A DNA stretch of 64,000 bases from Paenibacillus sp. FSL H3-0469 (GTDB lineage: Bacteria > Bacillota > Bacilli > Paenibacillales > Paenibacillaceae). The DNA is taken from positions 5,704,001 through 5,768,000 of the forward strand of contig NZ_CP150302.1 in the NCBI RefSeq assembly GCF_038051945.1, read 5' to 3'. Below are positions 50,200-59,601 of this stretch, piece after piece. Numbering within the stretch: the first letter of the stretch is position 1; each line of letters begins with the position of its first letter. Made by a program: the position numbers and the translations under genes. The notes below the pieces were generated by a model. It was not told the origin of the DNA and searched no databases. It saw nothing but the letters and a program-made list of their open reading frames with translations.

Positions 50200-52410
50200 T
50201 TGACCATGAATTATAAAGATCTGCGGCACAATCCCGCATACACGAAGCCGCAGCTGACTGCCGGAGAATTCTTAAGCACAAGGCTGGACTTGACCAGACC
50301 GGAGCTTGCCAGTGTAGCTGCGAAGCTGGACTTAGGCGATATCGCCGGTGCACGGGATGCTTATTTAGAAGTCATTGCAGCGGGTAACAACGGGAGATAT
50401 TACTTTGATGTGAAGGATGTTCCTGGGCTTAGGGCTTACGCCGCCAGCCATTACAGCGGGGAGGAGGAGGCGCAGCAGGATATTGCCGAGGCGGACCGGA
50501 TTGTGGAGGGGGATATTCCCCTGTTCAAAGGGAAAAGAGTGCTCTTCCGGCACGGAAGCTATGACTGGAACAGCTGGCTGTTCGACAGCTCGCAGTATCA
50601 GCTGCATTTGACCCGGTTCGTCTATGTGAAGCGCCTGTCCAGAGCCTATGCGCTGACCGGGGATGATAAATACGCCAAATGCTTCAATGATATGATCAGC
50701 CATTTCATTGACGATAACCCTATGCCGGTGGATGGTACGTTCCGGGCGGAGCATTCGACCTGGGACCCTCTCTCGGCTGGTGTGCGGATGTTCATGCTGC
50801 CGGAAGCCTTCATTACCTTCTTCGGCTCCCCGGCCTTTAGGGCTGAGGTGAAGCTGAAGCTGATTCAGTCCTTTCAGCAGCACGGGGAGTACGTCCGTAA
50901 ATATCATGCCAGCGGCGGCAACCATGTCTGCATGCAGCTCCGGGGACTGACTCAGACGGCGCTGCTTCTGCCGGAGCTGAAGGATTCCGCCGCATGGCTG
51001 GAATACGCTGGGCGTAAGCTGCCGGGATACATCCTTGAGAACGTCTACCCCGACGGGGTACAGTTCGAGGGCAGCCCGAATTATCACCTGATCGTCATGC
51101 GCGAGCTGTATGAACTGGTGGTTCTGTACCAGAAGCTCGGCATCGATGCCGGGGAATACCGGGAGACGCTGGAGAAAATGTATGTCGTCACGATGCATCT
51201 GCTGGCACCGGACGGGCAGCTGGTCAAGTTCGGCGATACCGATGTTCAGGTCGTCAGCGAGCTGCGCAACGTCATGAGCCTTGGCGCTTACCTGTACCAG
51301 CGGGGGGACTTCAAGGCGCTGGGACATGAGCGGCTGCCGTTCTCCCTGCTGTGGAGAGTGGGGCCGGAGGCTGCGTCGGAGTATGATCAGCTCAAGGCTG
51401 CAGAGCCTGCGGAGACGGCCGCCTGCTTCCCGGCAGGCGGTTATGTGACCTCGCGCCAGGGCTGGAGCCCTAACGATATGTACATGGCGATGCGGGCAGG
51501 TGTGGGGATTGGCGGGCATGCGCATTCCGATGCGCTCAGTCTGGTTCTCTACGCCGGAGGACGCGAGCTGCTGGCCGATTCGGGTATGGGCTTGTTCGAG
51601 TGGAACAAGGAACGTAAATATACAGTCTCGACCCGCGCCCATAACACTGTAGTTGTCGACGGGCAGGACCAGCATGTCCGCAGCTTCCACTGGAATACAC
51701 CGCCTACGGCGAGCTGTAGAATCTGGGATACTGGGTTCAATGAAGCGTATGATTATGCCTTTGCGAGCCAGTACGGATATACCCGTTACGAAGATCCGGT
51801 GGTTCACTCCCGCAAGGTGCTGTTCGTCAAGAACAGCTATTGGCTGATCGTGGACCTCTTCGAAGCGCAGGAAGAGCACCGCTATGAGCAGTACTTCCAT
51901 CTGCCGCCGGGTGCAGCGGCTTACGACTCTCTCAGCGGGGAAGTGGTCTCGCAGCTGGAGGGGGCCAATCTGCTGCTGAAGCCGCTCCCCTCCGGGCTGG
52001 CGGAGGACCGGCTGACGCTGGAGCAGGGCCTGATCTTCAAGCAGGGCCACTATCACGAGAGTCCGGTCATGAAGCGTTCCCTTACCTTGACCGGAGGCGG
52101 AGCCGTCGTTACCTTGGCCGTTCCGTTCAGAACAGAGAAGCCGCAGGTGAGTGTAGAACGGCTGCCTGTCCGGCAGCATGGGGAACTACTCTCCGTGCAG
52201 GAGGCCACCGCGCTGCGTATCGTGATGGGGGACCGGGTGGATGATATCTGCCTCTACCATAAGAGTGTCGATGTCACCAGCTACCTCGACCATACCGGCA
52301 ATATTATCTCCGAAGCGCTGCTGCCCCGCAAGACGGAGCCGGAGGGCATCGCGTTTGCTGGAGGCAACTATAACCGGGATGTTATTGTCGTTAGCGGTCA
52401 TAGAGAATAG
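50200..52410 (+). CDS. Heparinase II/III-family polysaccharide lyase
   Basis: 736 residues if started at TTG 50200, which has GGTGAT 7 bp upstream; ATG 50206 is the alternative. No signal peptide, so it acts inside the cell on imported oligosaccharides. An (alpha/alpha)6 toroid (about 60-400) contains 'SGGNHVCMQLRGLTQTALLL' and 'VQFEGSPNYHLIVM'. The C-terminal heparinase II/III beta-sheet domain has 'GGHAHSDALSLVLYAGGREL' and 'STRAHNTVVVDGQDQ', with conserved Asn/His/Tyr of the lyase site. Likely substrate is a uronate-containing oligosaccharide; exact PL family not assigned. Confidence 0.85.
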   Translation: MTMNYKDLRHNPAYTKPQLTAGEFLSTRLDLTRPELASVAAKLDLGDIAGARDAYLEVIAAGNNGRYYFDVKDVPGLRAYAASHYSGEEEAQQDIAEADRIVEGDIPLFKGKRVLFRHGSYDWNSWLFDSSQYQLHLTRFVYVKRLSRAYALTGDDKYAKCFNDMISHFIDDNPMPVDGTFRAEHSTWDPLSAGVRMFMLPEAFITFFGSPAFRAEVKLKLIQSFQQHGEYVRKYHASGGNHVCMQLRGLTQTALLLPELKDSAAWLEYAGRKLPGYILENVYPDGVQFEGSPNYHLIVMRELYELVVLYQKLGIDAGEYRETLEKMYVVTMHLLAPDGQLVKFGDTDVQVVSELRNVMSLGAYLYQRGDFKALGHERLPFSLLWRVGPEAASEYDQLKAAEPAETAACFPAGGYVTSRQGWSPNDMYMAMRAGVGIGGHAHSDALSLVLYAGGRELLADSGMGLFEWNKERKYTVSTRAHNTVVVDGQDQHVRSFHWNTPPTASCRIWDTGFNEAYDYAFASQYGYTRYEDPVVHSRKVLFVKNSYWLIVDLFEAQEEHRYEQYFHLPPGAAAYDSLSGEVVSQLEGANLLLKPLPSGLAEDRLTLEQGLIFKQGHYHESPVMKRSLTLTGGGAVVTLAVPFRTEKPQVSVERLPVRQHGELLSVQEATALRIVMGDRVDDICLYHKSVDVTSYLDHTGNIISEALLPRKTEPEGIAFAGGNYNRDVIVVSGHRE

Positions 52411-52419
52411 CACAGCACG

Positions 52420-52463
52420 AATAAGCAACGCCCCTCCCGAACCGGTGAGGGGCGTTGCTTATT
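52420..52463. terminator. Bidirectional terminator
   Basis: The arms AATAAGCAACGCCCCTC and GAGGGGCGTTGCTTATT pair perfectly around a 10-nt loop, between the lyase gene and the convergent FhuF-like gene. Confidence 0.88.
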
Positions 52464-53262
52464 CATCTAATATACGCCCTCGCTCTTCCGGGGATAGCTT
52501 GGGACAAGTGCTGCAATACTCTCCGGCATCTGGCCCGATCCGGATCCGGTAGGCCAAGCAGCAATGCTTGCGCAGATATAATGAATGGCCGCGCAGCTTC
52601 GGATGCTCATACCTCCGGAACCGCATGGATAATTCATCCGGCTTCTCCGGCTGGAGCAGGGTAGTATAATCCTGGCTGATGATCCGGCCACGCTCCTCAG
52701 AGTCCCAGAGTCCCTTGTCCGTATGCAGCCGTTCATACAGGTTATGCAAATTATGTGCAATCAGCGACCACATGATTTTCTCCTTAGCTCCTGTATACAC
52801 AGATACAGCCTGTAGCACCTGCCGTAAATGTGCCAGCAGGCGATCCATATAGCCGGAAAGGCAGGCTTGACGGACTTCCGAAGGATTAACAGGCCATTTG
52901 TCCGTGGCTGCCGTCTCCGCTTCATATTGCATCATTCCTGCATCCGTTAGCCTGAACCGTAAAGCGCCGGGCAACAGAGAGAGAGGGGTATCGAAGAGAG
53001 TGATGGAGGCGGCCAGTCCCATGATCAACACCGAGTACCTTTTGGCAAATAAAGTTCCGACCACAATTCCTCCAGGCTCCCCAAGCTGAACCGATTGCTT
53101 GCCGATAATGAGCGGTAGCCTCGCTTCATCCAATAGATCTTCTGTACTGTAAGGAAAAGAATTATTCCTGTCCTCCGCGACAGTCACGGCAAAATGCTGC
53201 TGCATGAAATCTTGTATCCACTGGCTGCTAAAAGGTATAGCCTCACTCATTTCCCCAGCCAT
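52459..53262 (-). CDS. FhuF-like siderophore-iron reductase
   Basis: 267 residues. C-terminal ferric-reductase region ends in a 2Fe-2S motif: 'KHCCLAYRIRIGPDAGEYCS' then CP, giving CC-X14-CXXC; FhuF proteins typically have CC-X10-CXXC, so the spacing is slightly longer. The middle resembles the FhuF/IucA-type ferric reductase fold ('SGYMDRLLAHLRQVLQAVS'). It releases iron from imported siderophore in the cytoplasm. Its start overlaps the end of the siderophore-binding lipoprotein gene, so the two are co-translated. The start codon (53262 or 53250) is uncertain because neither has a clean ribosome site. Confidence 0.78.
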   Translation of the reverse strand: MAGEMSEAIPFSSQWIQDFMQQHFAVTVAEDRNNSFPYSTEDLLDEARLPLIIGKQSVQLGEPGGIVVGTLFAKRYSVLIMGLAASITLFDTPLSLLPGALRFRLTDAGMMQYEAETAATDKWPVNPSEVRQACLSGYMDRLLAHLRQVLQAVSVYTGAKEKIMWSLIAHNLHNLYERLHTDKGLWDSEERGRIISQDYTTLLQPEKPDELSMRFRRYEHPKLRGHSLYLRKHCCLAYRIRIGPDAGEYCSTCPKLSPEERGRILDE

Positions 53263-54248
53263 GCCATGATTTCATCAATAATTTCACCCCGGCCGATCAC
53301 TCCCCAGCCCTTAAAGAGCCAGAAGGAATCGGTCTCATGAACCTTTCCTCCCTGTACGGCAGGGATGTTCTTCCAGAGCGGGCTGGCCTGCATGTTGTCC
53401 AGGAAATCTCCGGCATTGGAATCCACCTCAAGGACGATAAAGTCTGCCCCCAGCTCCGGTATTTTCTCCAAGGATAAATCTGCTCTTTGCTCTTCCGGCG
53501 TAAGTGCGGCAGGTTCGAACCCGAGATCCTGATAGAGTAATGCATTGGTTGGATGACCTTGCTGTGCGTACAATTGGAGTGTCTTCTCCCGCACACGGAG
53601 GTAGGCGAGTTTTTTGTTGTCCAGCGCTTTGATTTTCTCGCTGGCCTGGAGCGTTTTCTGTTCCAGTTCAGCAATTTTTTCCTTCGCCAGGTCCGTTTTG
53701 TCATACATCTCCGCAATGGTTAGCAGATCCTTGGTCCAAAAGGAAGTATCGTCGCCATAATCAAGCCATTCATTTCCAAGAACGATGGTAGGGGCGATTT
53801 TGTTCAGTTGCTCATACTTATTCTCGGCCGTCCGGCTCTCAATAAGAATCACATCCGGATCAAGCAAGGTAATGGCCTCAAGGTTGGGATTATCCGCCGA
53901 ACCTACGGTTTGTACCCCCTGCAGCTTGTCAGCCATATAGGGAAGATACTCTCCTCCGTACCGGACCTCGGTGTTCACACCGGAGGGCTTCTCTCCGATA
54001 GTCAACAGATGATCTATGTACTCTGCCGAGAGAACAACGATTTTTTCAATTTTGGCCGGAATCACAGCTTCTCCCTTAAGGTGGGCAATCGTGCGTGTGC
54101 CCGGTTCCGCAGCCCCCTGACCGCTGGTTTGGGAGGCGGAGGGACGCGGTTCTTCAGAAGCCGGTTGACCTGTTCCGTTGCTGCACGCAGCCAGGATCAG
54201 CAGCAGCACGGCAAGGAGCAGGAACTGGAAGGATTTCATTTGCTTCAT
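53247..54248 (-). CDS. Iron-siderophore substrate-binding lipoprotein (FhuD/FeuA-like)
   Basis: 333 residues; ATG at 54248 with AAAGGAG 10 bp upstream. Lipobox 'LAAC' at about 19-22 ('LLLILAACSNG'). The periplasmic-binding-protein type 2 (siderophore) fold shows in 'IEKIVVLSAEYIDHLLTIGE', 'LEAITLLDPDVILIESRT' and 'APTIVLGNEWLDYG'. It binds ferric siderophore outside the membrane. A near-consensus Fur box lies 27 bp upstream of the start. No permease genes are adjacent. The neighbouring Btr-like regulator has a related binding domain. Confidence 0.88.
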   Translation of the reverse strand: MKQMKSFQFLLLAVLLLILAACSNGTGQPASEEPRPSASQTSGQGAAEPGTRTIAHLKGEAVIPAKIEKIVVLSAEYIDHLLTIGEKPSGVNTEVRYGGEYLPYMADKLQGVQTVGSADNPNLEAITLLDPDVILIESRTAENKYEQLNKIAPTIVLGNEWLDYGDDTSFWTKDLLTIAEMYDKTDLAKEKIAELEQKTLQASEKIKALDNKKLAYLRVREKTLQLYAQQGHPTNALLYQDLGFEPAALTPEEQRADLSLEKIPELGADFIVLEVDSNAGDFLDNMQASPLWKNIPAVQGGKVHETDSFWLFKGWGVIGRGEIIDEIMAWLGK

Positions 54249-54274
54249 TTATTTCTAGTCTCCTTTACGCAATA

Positions 54275-54293
54275 GATAATAATAATCATTATC
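54275..54293 (-). promoter_or_regulatory. Fur box
   Basis: GATAATAATAATCATTATC differs from the consensus GATAATGATAATCATTATC at one of 19 positions. It precedes the siderophore-binding lipoprotein gene on the minus strand, so iron repression is expected. Confidence 0.88.
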
Positions 54294-54329
54294 ATTATGA
54301 TAGGAGAACGATACATACTTATCAATGGA

Positions 54330-55967
54330 TTATAACCCTGTGTTGGCGTGGATAATTCTATCGGCCGGCCTGCTAATCCGGGATGCAACATACGACATGG
54401 CCCACTTTCTGCCGGAGGGTCCGAGTGTTTTGAACAACAGATCTCCGGCATCGAACACCCGGGATTGCTTCACTGCATCCAGTGAAGACCATTCTCTGGA
54501 CGAGAGCAGTGCTTCCAGACGTTGTCTCGATTCCAGGGTAGGGTCCGCAGCCAAAAAGATGGTTCCCGGGTTATACCCGGGAAGCTCATGAATCTCGAAA
54601 TCCATTGCTTCAGTCTGCTCAGGGGTTGAGAGGGGCGGACTCAGTCCAAGATCCTGGTATAGCAGAGTTCCTGTCTGATTAGAGGCGCCGTACAAGCGGT
54701 AGAATTCAGAGCTGACTCTGATAAAAGAAACGGTGGGCAGCACATCCTGTGCCTCCAGCTGTGATCTAAGGAGGTGCTTTTGCTCTGCGTAGCGGTTCAT
54801 CCAGTCATCTGCCTGCTGCTCTCTGCCCAGAATGCGGGACAACCTTGACAACTGCTGCTCCACATTATCGGTATGCTTAAGAACAACCGTCGGTGCGATG
54901 GACTCCAGCAACTCTCCTGGTAACAGGCGGTCGCTCCCAATAATCAGATCAGGCTTCAGACGTGCCAGCTCCTCGTAATTCAACCGGGAACCGTTCAGGC
55001 GGACAATGCCCTGCTCCTGTATACCGGAGTGGGGGAGGCTGTAATTTCTTGATACCCGCTCCCGGTAAGACAGCGCAGCCACTGGCGTCAATCCAAGTGT
55101 CATCAGGTAATCGTCCAGACCATAGTAGAGAACAGCAATACGGATATGATTATTTTTGAGGTAGCCTGCCGGTGCCACGCCTTCCGATTTTTTGAACACC
55201 CGGCTAAAATAATGCTCGTCCTTATAGCCCACTTCCTTGGCGATCTGTTTGACCCGTTCAGAAGAGAACAACAGCTGCTTGGCTCTTTTTATCCGCTCCT
55301 CCAGTAAATAAGTCATAGGTGTCTTTTCTGTAAGCTGCTTGAACGCTCTGATAAAATGATTGGTGCTTAAGCCCGCCATTAGAGCCAGTTGCCCAACTTT
55401 AAGCTCTTGGTTGTAGTTGTTCTTCATGTGGGCAAGCACAATGTCCATCCCTACAGCCTTGTCCTGCACAATACGCTTACTTGGTTGAAGGAGCATCGCG
55501 AGCAGCAGCTGCAGCCGGTGTTTGGCGTGCATGATATCCTCCGGGTCACGGGTACGGTGAAAGGAGGCCATTTGGCTGGTGATCTCTGCAGCCTGTGGAT
55601 GGGCGGAAGCTTCAAGCTTCCCGCTAATTGGAAATTCCGGAGGGTGGAGCTGCTGTTGCCTGCGATTTTTACGAAGCTGGATACAGGAGAAGAAAATGAT
55701 CATATAACGCAGCGGTTCTGTCGTCAGCGCTTTGCCTTCCACCGAAGTTTCGGGCAACAACAAAAAGAAGTCTCCTTTATTCGCCGTAAGCAGCCTCCCG
55801 TTTAGGATAATCTGCCCTTTACCTTCTGTAACATAACACAAAGCATGATGGTGAAGGATCCTTCGGGGCAAAGACTCCCCCTCTGCAAATCTTCCGAAAT
55901 AGCTGTGTACGCTTGAAAAAAACAAGCGCTCCAGCCTGAATGCTGTCTGCTGTATTGTGGATAACAT
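54330..55967 (-). CDS. Btr-like regulator: AraC HTH fused to siderophore-binding domain
   Basis: 545 residues, ATG at 55967 with GAGGAGGT 5 bp upstream. Order: cupin-type AraC N-terminal domain ('HHHALCYVTEGKGQIILNGR'), two AraC HTHs (about 190-280, 'LALMAGLSTNHFIRAFKQLT' and 'IAKEVGYKDEHYFSRVFKKS'), then a periplasmic-binding-like siderophore domain (about 285-545, 'LKPDLIIGSDRLLPGELLES', 'APTVVLKHTDNVEQQL'). This matches Btr of B. subtilis, which binds iron-bacillibactin in the cytoplasm and activates siderophore uptake genes. It should activate the adjacent binding-protein gene, which has its own Fur box. Confidence 0.85.
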   Translation of the reverse strand: MLSTIQQTAFRLERLFFSSVHSYFGRFAEGESLPRRILHHHALCYVTEGKGQIILNGRLLTANKGDFFLLLPETSVEGKALTTEPLRYMIIFFSCIQLRKNRRQQQLHPPEFPISGKLEASAHPQAAEITSQMASFHRTRDPEDIMHAKHRLQLLLAMLLQPSKRIVQDKAVGMDIVLAHMKNNYNQELKVGQLALMAGLSTNHFIRAFKQLTEKTPMTYLLEERIKRAKQLLFSSERVKQIAKEVGYKDEHYFSRVFKKSEGVAPAGYLKNNHIRIAVLYYGLDDYLMTLGLTPVAALSYRERVSRNYSLPHSGIQEQGIVRLNGSRLNYEELARLKPDLIIGSDRLLPGELLESIAPTVVLKHTDNVEQQLSRLSRILGREQQADDWMNRYAEQKHLLRSQLEAQDVLPTVSFIRVSSEFYRLYGASNQTGTLLYQDLGLSPPLSTPEQTEAMDFEIHELPGYNPGTIFLAADPTLESRQRLEALLSSREWSSLDAVKQSRVFDAGDLLFKTLGPSGRKWAMSYVASRISRPADRIIHANTGL

Positions 55968-56008
55968 GCGTACCTCCTCGTCCGGCCGGAAAAAAATAGC
56001 AGATCCTT

Positions 56009-57034
56009 TTAAGTCTCGTAAATAATATCCCCCGTCTCACTCAGGTCATAGCTGTGAATCGAGCTTAGCTCACTGCGGAACGCTTCCGAGCGCAGAATTT
56101 CCAGAATCGCGTTAATCCAGACTTCATTCTCCGGCTTCTTCACCATGACCAGATCGTAGCGCTCGCGGATCAGGGGAATGAAGTCGATGCCGTCAATGAT
56201 TTTGGCCGCTTTCTCGGTGCCGATGCCCACATCCGCCCCGCCTCTCGCCACCAGGCTGGCTACTGCCAGATGACTGTTCTCTTCATTAGAGTATCCGTTC
56301 AGGCGGGACGATGGAATACCATGAAGACGCAGCTGCTCATCCAGCAGCACCCGGGCGCCGGAGCCGCGCTCACGGTTGATCAGCGTCACTCCGTCCTGCC
56401 GGAGGTCTCCCCAGCTGCGGATGCCCAGCGGATTACCCTTCTGCACATAGAAGCCTGCGCTACGCGTCAGCAGATGCACTACTATATAAGAGAAGCCCAC
56501 GAGCAGCTTGCGGATATAGGGCAGATTATATTCGCCGCTGTCGCCGTCCAGCAGATGGGTACTTACAATATCTGATTCACCCTGATACATGGCAATGAGG
56601 CTGTCCAGACTGCCCGCATAGGAACGGAGCGGACGGGTGGAGGGCAGAGTCCGCTCCAGATGGGTTGCCAGAATATCAAGCGACATATCCTGCCCGGTAA
56701 TGACTACATTTACACCGCTGCTCTTCAAGCTGTGCGGCGGCGGGGAGGCGAAGGCCTGATAAGGGGCGGCGAACGGGAGGCCTGCCTGCTGCGATGGCTG
56801 TGCCTGCGGCAGTGCAGCTTCAGTCAGCCCGCTCCCGGGCAGCGGATTCGCATAGGCCCCGCTGTTGCGGGAATTCTGCTTGTATTTCTCCAGGTCGGAG
56901 AGGTCAACGCGCATCTGCTTGCCGACACGGTAAGAGGGCAGCTCGCCCTTTTTAATGAGATCATAGACCTTGAGCTTGGAGATTTTGAGCAGCCGGGCGA
57001 TTTCCTCGGTTGTATAGGAAGTATTCTCGGTCAT
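56009..57034 (-). CDS. YvgK-like regulator: excisionase-type HTH fused to molybdate-type binding domain
   Basis: 341 residues, ATG at 57034. N-terminal excisionase/MerR-like HTH ('YTTEEIARLLKISKLKVYDL', 'KKGELPSYRVGKQMRVDLSD'), a flexible Pro/Gln/Ser spacer, then a periplasmic-binding-like domain without signal peptide: 'VVITGQDMSLDILATHLERT' and 'TLINRERGSGARVLLDEQLR'. This is the arrangement of B. subtilis YvgK, a putative molybdate-binding regulator encoded next to modAB. Here modAB lie 13 kb away. Three direct repeats are found 42-86 bp upstream of its start codon and may be its own operator. Confidence 0.82.
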   Translation of the reverse strand: MTENTSYTTEEIARLLKISKLKVYDLIKKGELPSYRVGKQMRVDLSDLEKYKQNSRNSGAYANPLPGSGLTEAALPQAQPSQQAGLPFAAPYQAFASPPPHSLKSSGVNVVITGQDMSLDILATHLERTLPSTRPLRSYAGSLDSLIAMYQGESDIVSTHLLDGDSGEYNLPYIRKLLVGFSYIVVHLLTRSAGFYVQKGNPLGIRSWGDLRQDGVTLINRERGSGARVLLDEQLRLHGIPSSRLNGYSNEENSHLAVASLVARGGADVGIGTEKAAKIIDGIDFIPLIRERYDLVMVKKPENEVWINAILEILRSEAFRSELSSIHSYDLSETGDIIYET

Positions 57035-57075
57035 ATATTGTACCCTCCTGGGGGATGGACTGGCAGATTCACAAA

Positions 57076-57120
57076 TAGCCTTATTAGGATAGCCTTATTA
57101 TGCTCAAGACTACCTTATTT
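57076..57120 (-). promoter_or_regulatory. Direct repeats (possible autoregulatory operator)
   Basis: TAGCCTTATTA occurs at 57076-57086 and 57090-57100 (14-bp period) and a variant TACCTTATTT at 57111-57120. BldC/excisionase-type HTHs bind direct repeats cooperatively, so these may be sites for the YvgK-like protein itself. Confidence 0.5.
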
Positions 57121-57149
57121 TGTGAACCTGTGCAATCCGGGGAGGCCCC

Positions 57150-57941
57150 CTAATAGGTTATATGCCGGTCCGTCTTCGCCTGCTGTACATCGGATAACTC
57201 AATCAGCTCCGAGACGGTCACGAACCGGAAGCCCTGCTTCTTCAGCTCAGGCAGAATAATCTTCAGCGCTTCCTTCGTCTGAGACGGCCCGTGGACATGG
57301 TCGTGGAAGAGGACAATATCGCCGCTCTTGGCATTGCGGATGACCCGGCTTGAGATGTTCCAGACGCCGGGGCGGTTCCAGTCGCGGGTGTCCTGATGCC
57401 AGGACCACAGTACGGGCTTCAGGCCCATGCTGTTGGACACATCGATCAGGGTCTCGTCATACATTCCGCCCGGCGGTCTGAACAGGCTGCTGTGCCTGCC
57501 GGATATCTTCATAATTTCCTGCTCTGTCAGCGCGAGCTCCTCCTGAATCTGCTTCCCGGAGACCGGCTTTTTGAAGTAGACATGGTTATAGGTATGGTTT
57601 GCCAGCTCATGTCCTTCATTAATTACGCGTCTGGCGACATCGGGATATGCGGCGATCCGCTTGCCAATCGCAAAAAACGTGCATTTCGCATCGTACTCAT
57701 GCAGCACCTCCAGAATGCTGTCCGTCTCCAGGGGGTCCGGACCGTCATCGAAGGTCAGCGCAATCACCTTCTGGCTGGTGCGCACTTCCCAGATCATATC
57801 TCCGCGCTCCTCATAGTAGTAGCGGTTTTTTGCCTTATTCGGACTGCCCAGGGCCAGATCGGAGGGGCTATGCATCAGCGCCAGTGCTGCAAGAACTGCG
57901 GCGGTCATTCGGGTGGCTGTTCTCATGGCTCTCAGATTCAC
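57150..57941 (-). CDS. Polysaccharide deacetylase (NodB domain)
   Basis: 263 residues, N-terminal hydrophobic signal/anchor about 8-26. NodB homology domain: metal-binding 'ALTFDDGPDPLETD' (Asp65, Asp66), the HxxxH in 'NEGHELANHTYNHVYF', 'FRPPGGMYDETLI', and the catalytic C-terminal motif 'SGDIVLFHDHVHG'. It removes acetyl groups from N-acetylglucosamine polymers, peptidoglycan or exopolysaccharide outside the membrane. It is divergent from dgt. Length and domain layout are like the PdaB/YlxY group; the substrate is unknown. Confidence 0.87.
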   Translation of the reverse strand: MNLRAMRTATRMTAAVLAALALMHSPSDLALGSPNKAKNRYYYEERGDMIWEVRTSQKVIALTFDDGPDPLETDSILEVLHEYDAKCTFFAIGKRIAAYPDVARRVINEGHELANHTYNHVYFKKPVSGKQIQEELALTEQEIMKISGRHSSLFRPPGGMYDETLIDVSNSMGLKPVLWSWHQDTRDWNRPGVWNISSRVIRNAKSGDIVLFHDHVHGPSQTKEALKIILPELKKQGFRFVTVSELIELSDVQQAKTDRHITY

Positions 57942-58118
57942 TCCACACTTGTTTTTATAAGCGGTTCCTGCTGCTTAAGTCTTAGAATGCTCTATCCCCC
58001 TTGGATGCTATGCATTTATAACAGCCCGCAGGGCGATTTGCATTTTAGAGTGAAAGTTCCGGCGGAAATGACTTATAATAAGTTACTAAATACAGATCAA
58101 GGAATAGGGGCAGCGGAG

Positions 58119-59528
58119 ATGACACTGATTGAACAAAGAGAGCATAGACAATATCCCGAAATCACGAAGCTGGAGACCTCCAGAGCCGCATATGAACGCG
58201 ACTATTCGCGTCTGATCCATTCGCCGACCTTCCGGCGGCTGCAGGGCAAATCCCAGGTGTTCGGAGCCGGAACCGGGGATTACTACCGGACGCGCCTGAC
58301 CCACTCGCTGGAGGTAGCGCAGATTGCCCGTGAAGCGGCCAAGAGTCTGCTGCGTTCTTACCCGGAAGTAGAGACAGGAGCTGCGGAGAATCCGGGTCTG
58401 GTCATTGATCCCGAGGTCGTGGAATGCGCGGCAATCGCCCATGACTTCGGACATCCCCCGTTCGGGCATAAGGGAGAAGAGGTGCTGGACAACCTGCTGG
58501 AGAAGCTGGTTACCCGCAAGACGGTGGAGGCGGTAGCTAAGTCCGGGGCAGGACCCGTTCAGCAGCAGACGATTCATGAGAGCATGAAGCGCAAATATGA
58601 GCATTTTGAAGGCAACGCCCATAACTTCCGCCTGATTATGTTCCTGGAGAAGCGCGAGAATATCGACGGCCTGAACCTCTCGGATGCGGTGCTGCTGGGG
58701 ATTAACAAATATCCTTTTCCCGGGACGGTGCTGAAGAAGGGGATGTATCTGCACGAATGGGAGTATATCCACGAGATCCGCACCCAGTGGGGAATTCCGG
58801 CCGGCAAAAAAACGCTGGAAGCGCAGCTGATGGACCTGTGTGACGATATTGCTTATTCGGCGCATGACCTGGAGGACGGCATCAAAGCCGGGAAGATTGA
58901 GGTGCATGAGCATTTCATGCATGACGATTATATCCAGCGGCTGATTGTCGAGAAAATCACCACGCTTGAGGATGCCTTTTGGTCCGGCTGGAACAAGTCT
59001 GCGATCCGCTTCAAGGTGGAGGAGGTGCTGAGTTCGTTCCTGCGGGTGTGGAAGGAGAAGATGCCTACCTGTGAGAATGACTATTCCCGCACCCGCCGTG
59101 AAGTCAAGGCCTATTGGGTCAGTACCTTCGTCGCGAGCCTAGGCGTGATCGGGGACGGGGACTGGAAGAAGGTTACCTTCATTAAGGAAGGCAGGGAGGA
59201 TGAGGACATGCTGCGGACCGTCAGTGTGCTCAAAAGCTTCGCCTGGGTAACGATGATCCGCGATTTGCGCGTGCAGCGTCTGCAGAAACGGAGCGAGTGG
59301 ATACTGCGGCGGCTGTGGGAGGCCTTCCTTGATCCCGAGACATCCCGGAGTATCATCCCTTCGGACTGGCTGCAGCGGTTCGAGAAGGACCAGAAGTCGG
59401 CCAGACCGATCTGGACCTGGGAGCATATGGTGACGGATTATATTGCCGGAATGACGGACGCTTTTGCCGAGAAAATCTACAATGAGCTGTACGGACTGAA
59501 GGTCGGTTCGATATACGATCTGGATTAA
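58119..59528 (+). CDS. dgt: dGTP triphosphohydrolase
   Basis: 469 residues from ATG 58119, selected because AGGGG lies 8 bp upstream and the conserved N-terminus starts here; the open frame continues far upstream across the divergent deacetylase gene and is not coding there. HD-domain phosphohydrolase: 'SPTFRRLQGKSQVF', 'RTRLTHSLEVAQIAREA', the metal motif 'AIAHDFGHPPFGHKGE' and 'DDIAYSAHDLEDGIKAG'. These enzymes split dGTP (or other dNTPs) to the nucleoside and tripolyphosphate, tuning the dNTP pool. Promoter with TATAAT near 58073. Confidence 0.88.
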   Translation: MTLIEQREHRQYPEITKLETSRAAYERDYSRLIHSPTFRRLQGKSQVFGAGTGDYYRTRLTHSLEVAQIAREAAKSLLRSYPEVETGAAENPGLVIDPEVVECAAIAHDFGHPPFGHKGEEVLDNLLEKLVTRKTVEAVAKSGAGPVQQQTIHESMKRKYEHFEGNAHNFRLIMFLEKRENIDGLNLSDAVLLGINKYPFPGTVLKKGMYLHEWEYIHEIRTQWGIPAGKKTLEAQLMDLCDDIAYSAHDLEDGIKAGKIEVHEHFMHDDYIQRLIVEKITTLEDAFWSGWNKSAIRFKVEEVLSSFLRVWKEKMPTCENDYSRTRREVKAYWVSTFVASLGVIGDGDWKKVTFIKEGREDEDMLRTVSVLKSFAWVTMIRDLRVQRLQKRSEWILRRLWEAFLDPETSRSIIPSDWLQRFEKDQKSARPIWTWEHMVTDYIAGMTDAFAEKIYNELYGLKVGSIYDLD

Positions 59529-59601
59529 GCTTGTTATAGTAGGAACTTTATCTGTCAGCCCTTTGGGCTGGCAGGTAAAACCTTACATCGGGAGAAACAT
59601 G

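Noticed and set aside
50365..52179. 604-codon antisense frame over the lyase gene
   Set aside because: Same reason: mirror of a real gene with clear heparinase II/III motifs on the plus strand.
57396..58118. N-terminal extension of the dGTPase
   Set aside because: The extra 241 codons run antisense across the polysaccharide deacetylase gene; the true start at 58119 has a ribosome site and the conserved N-terminus.
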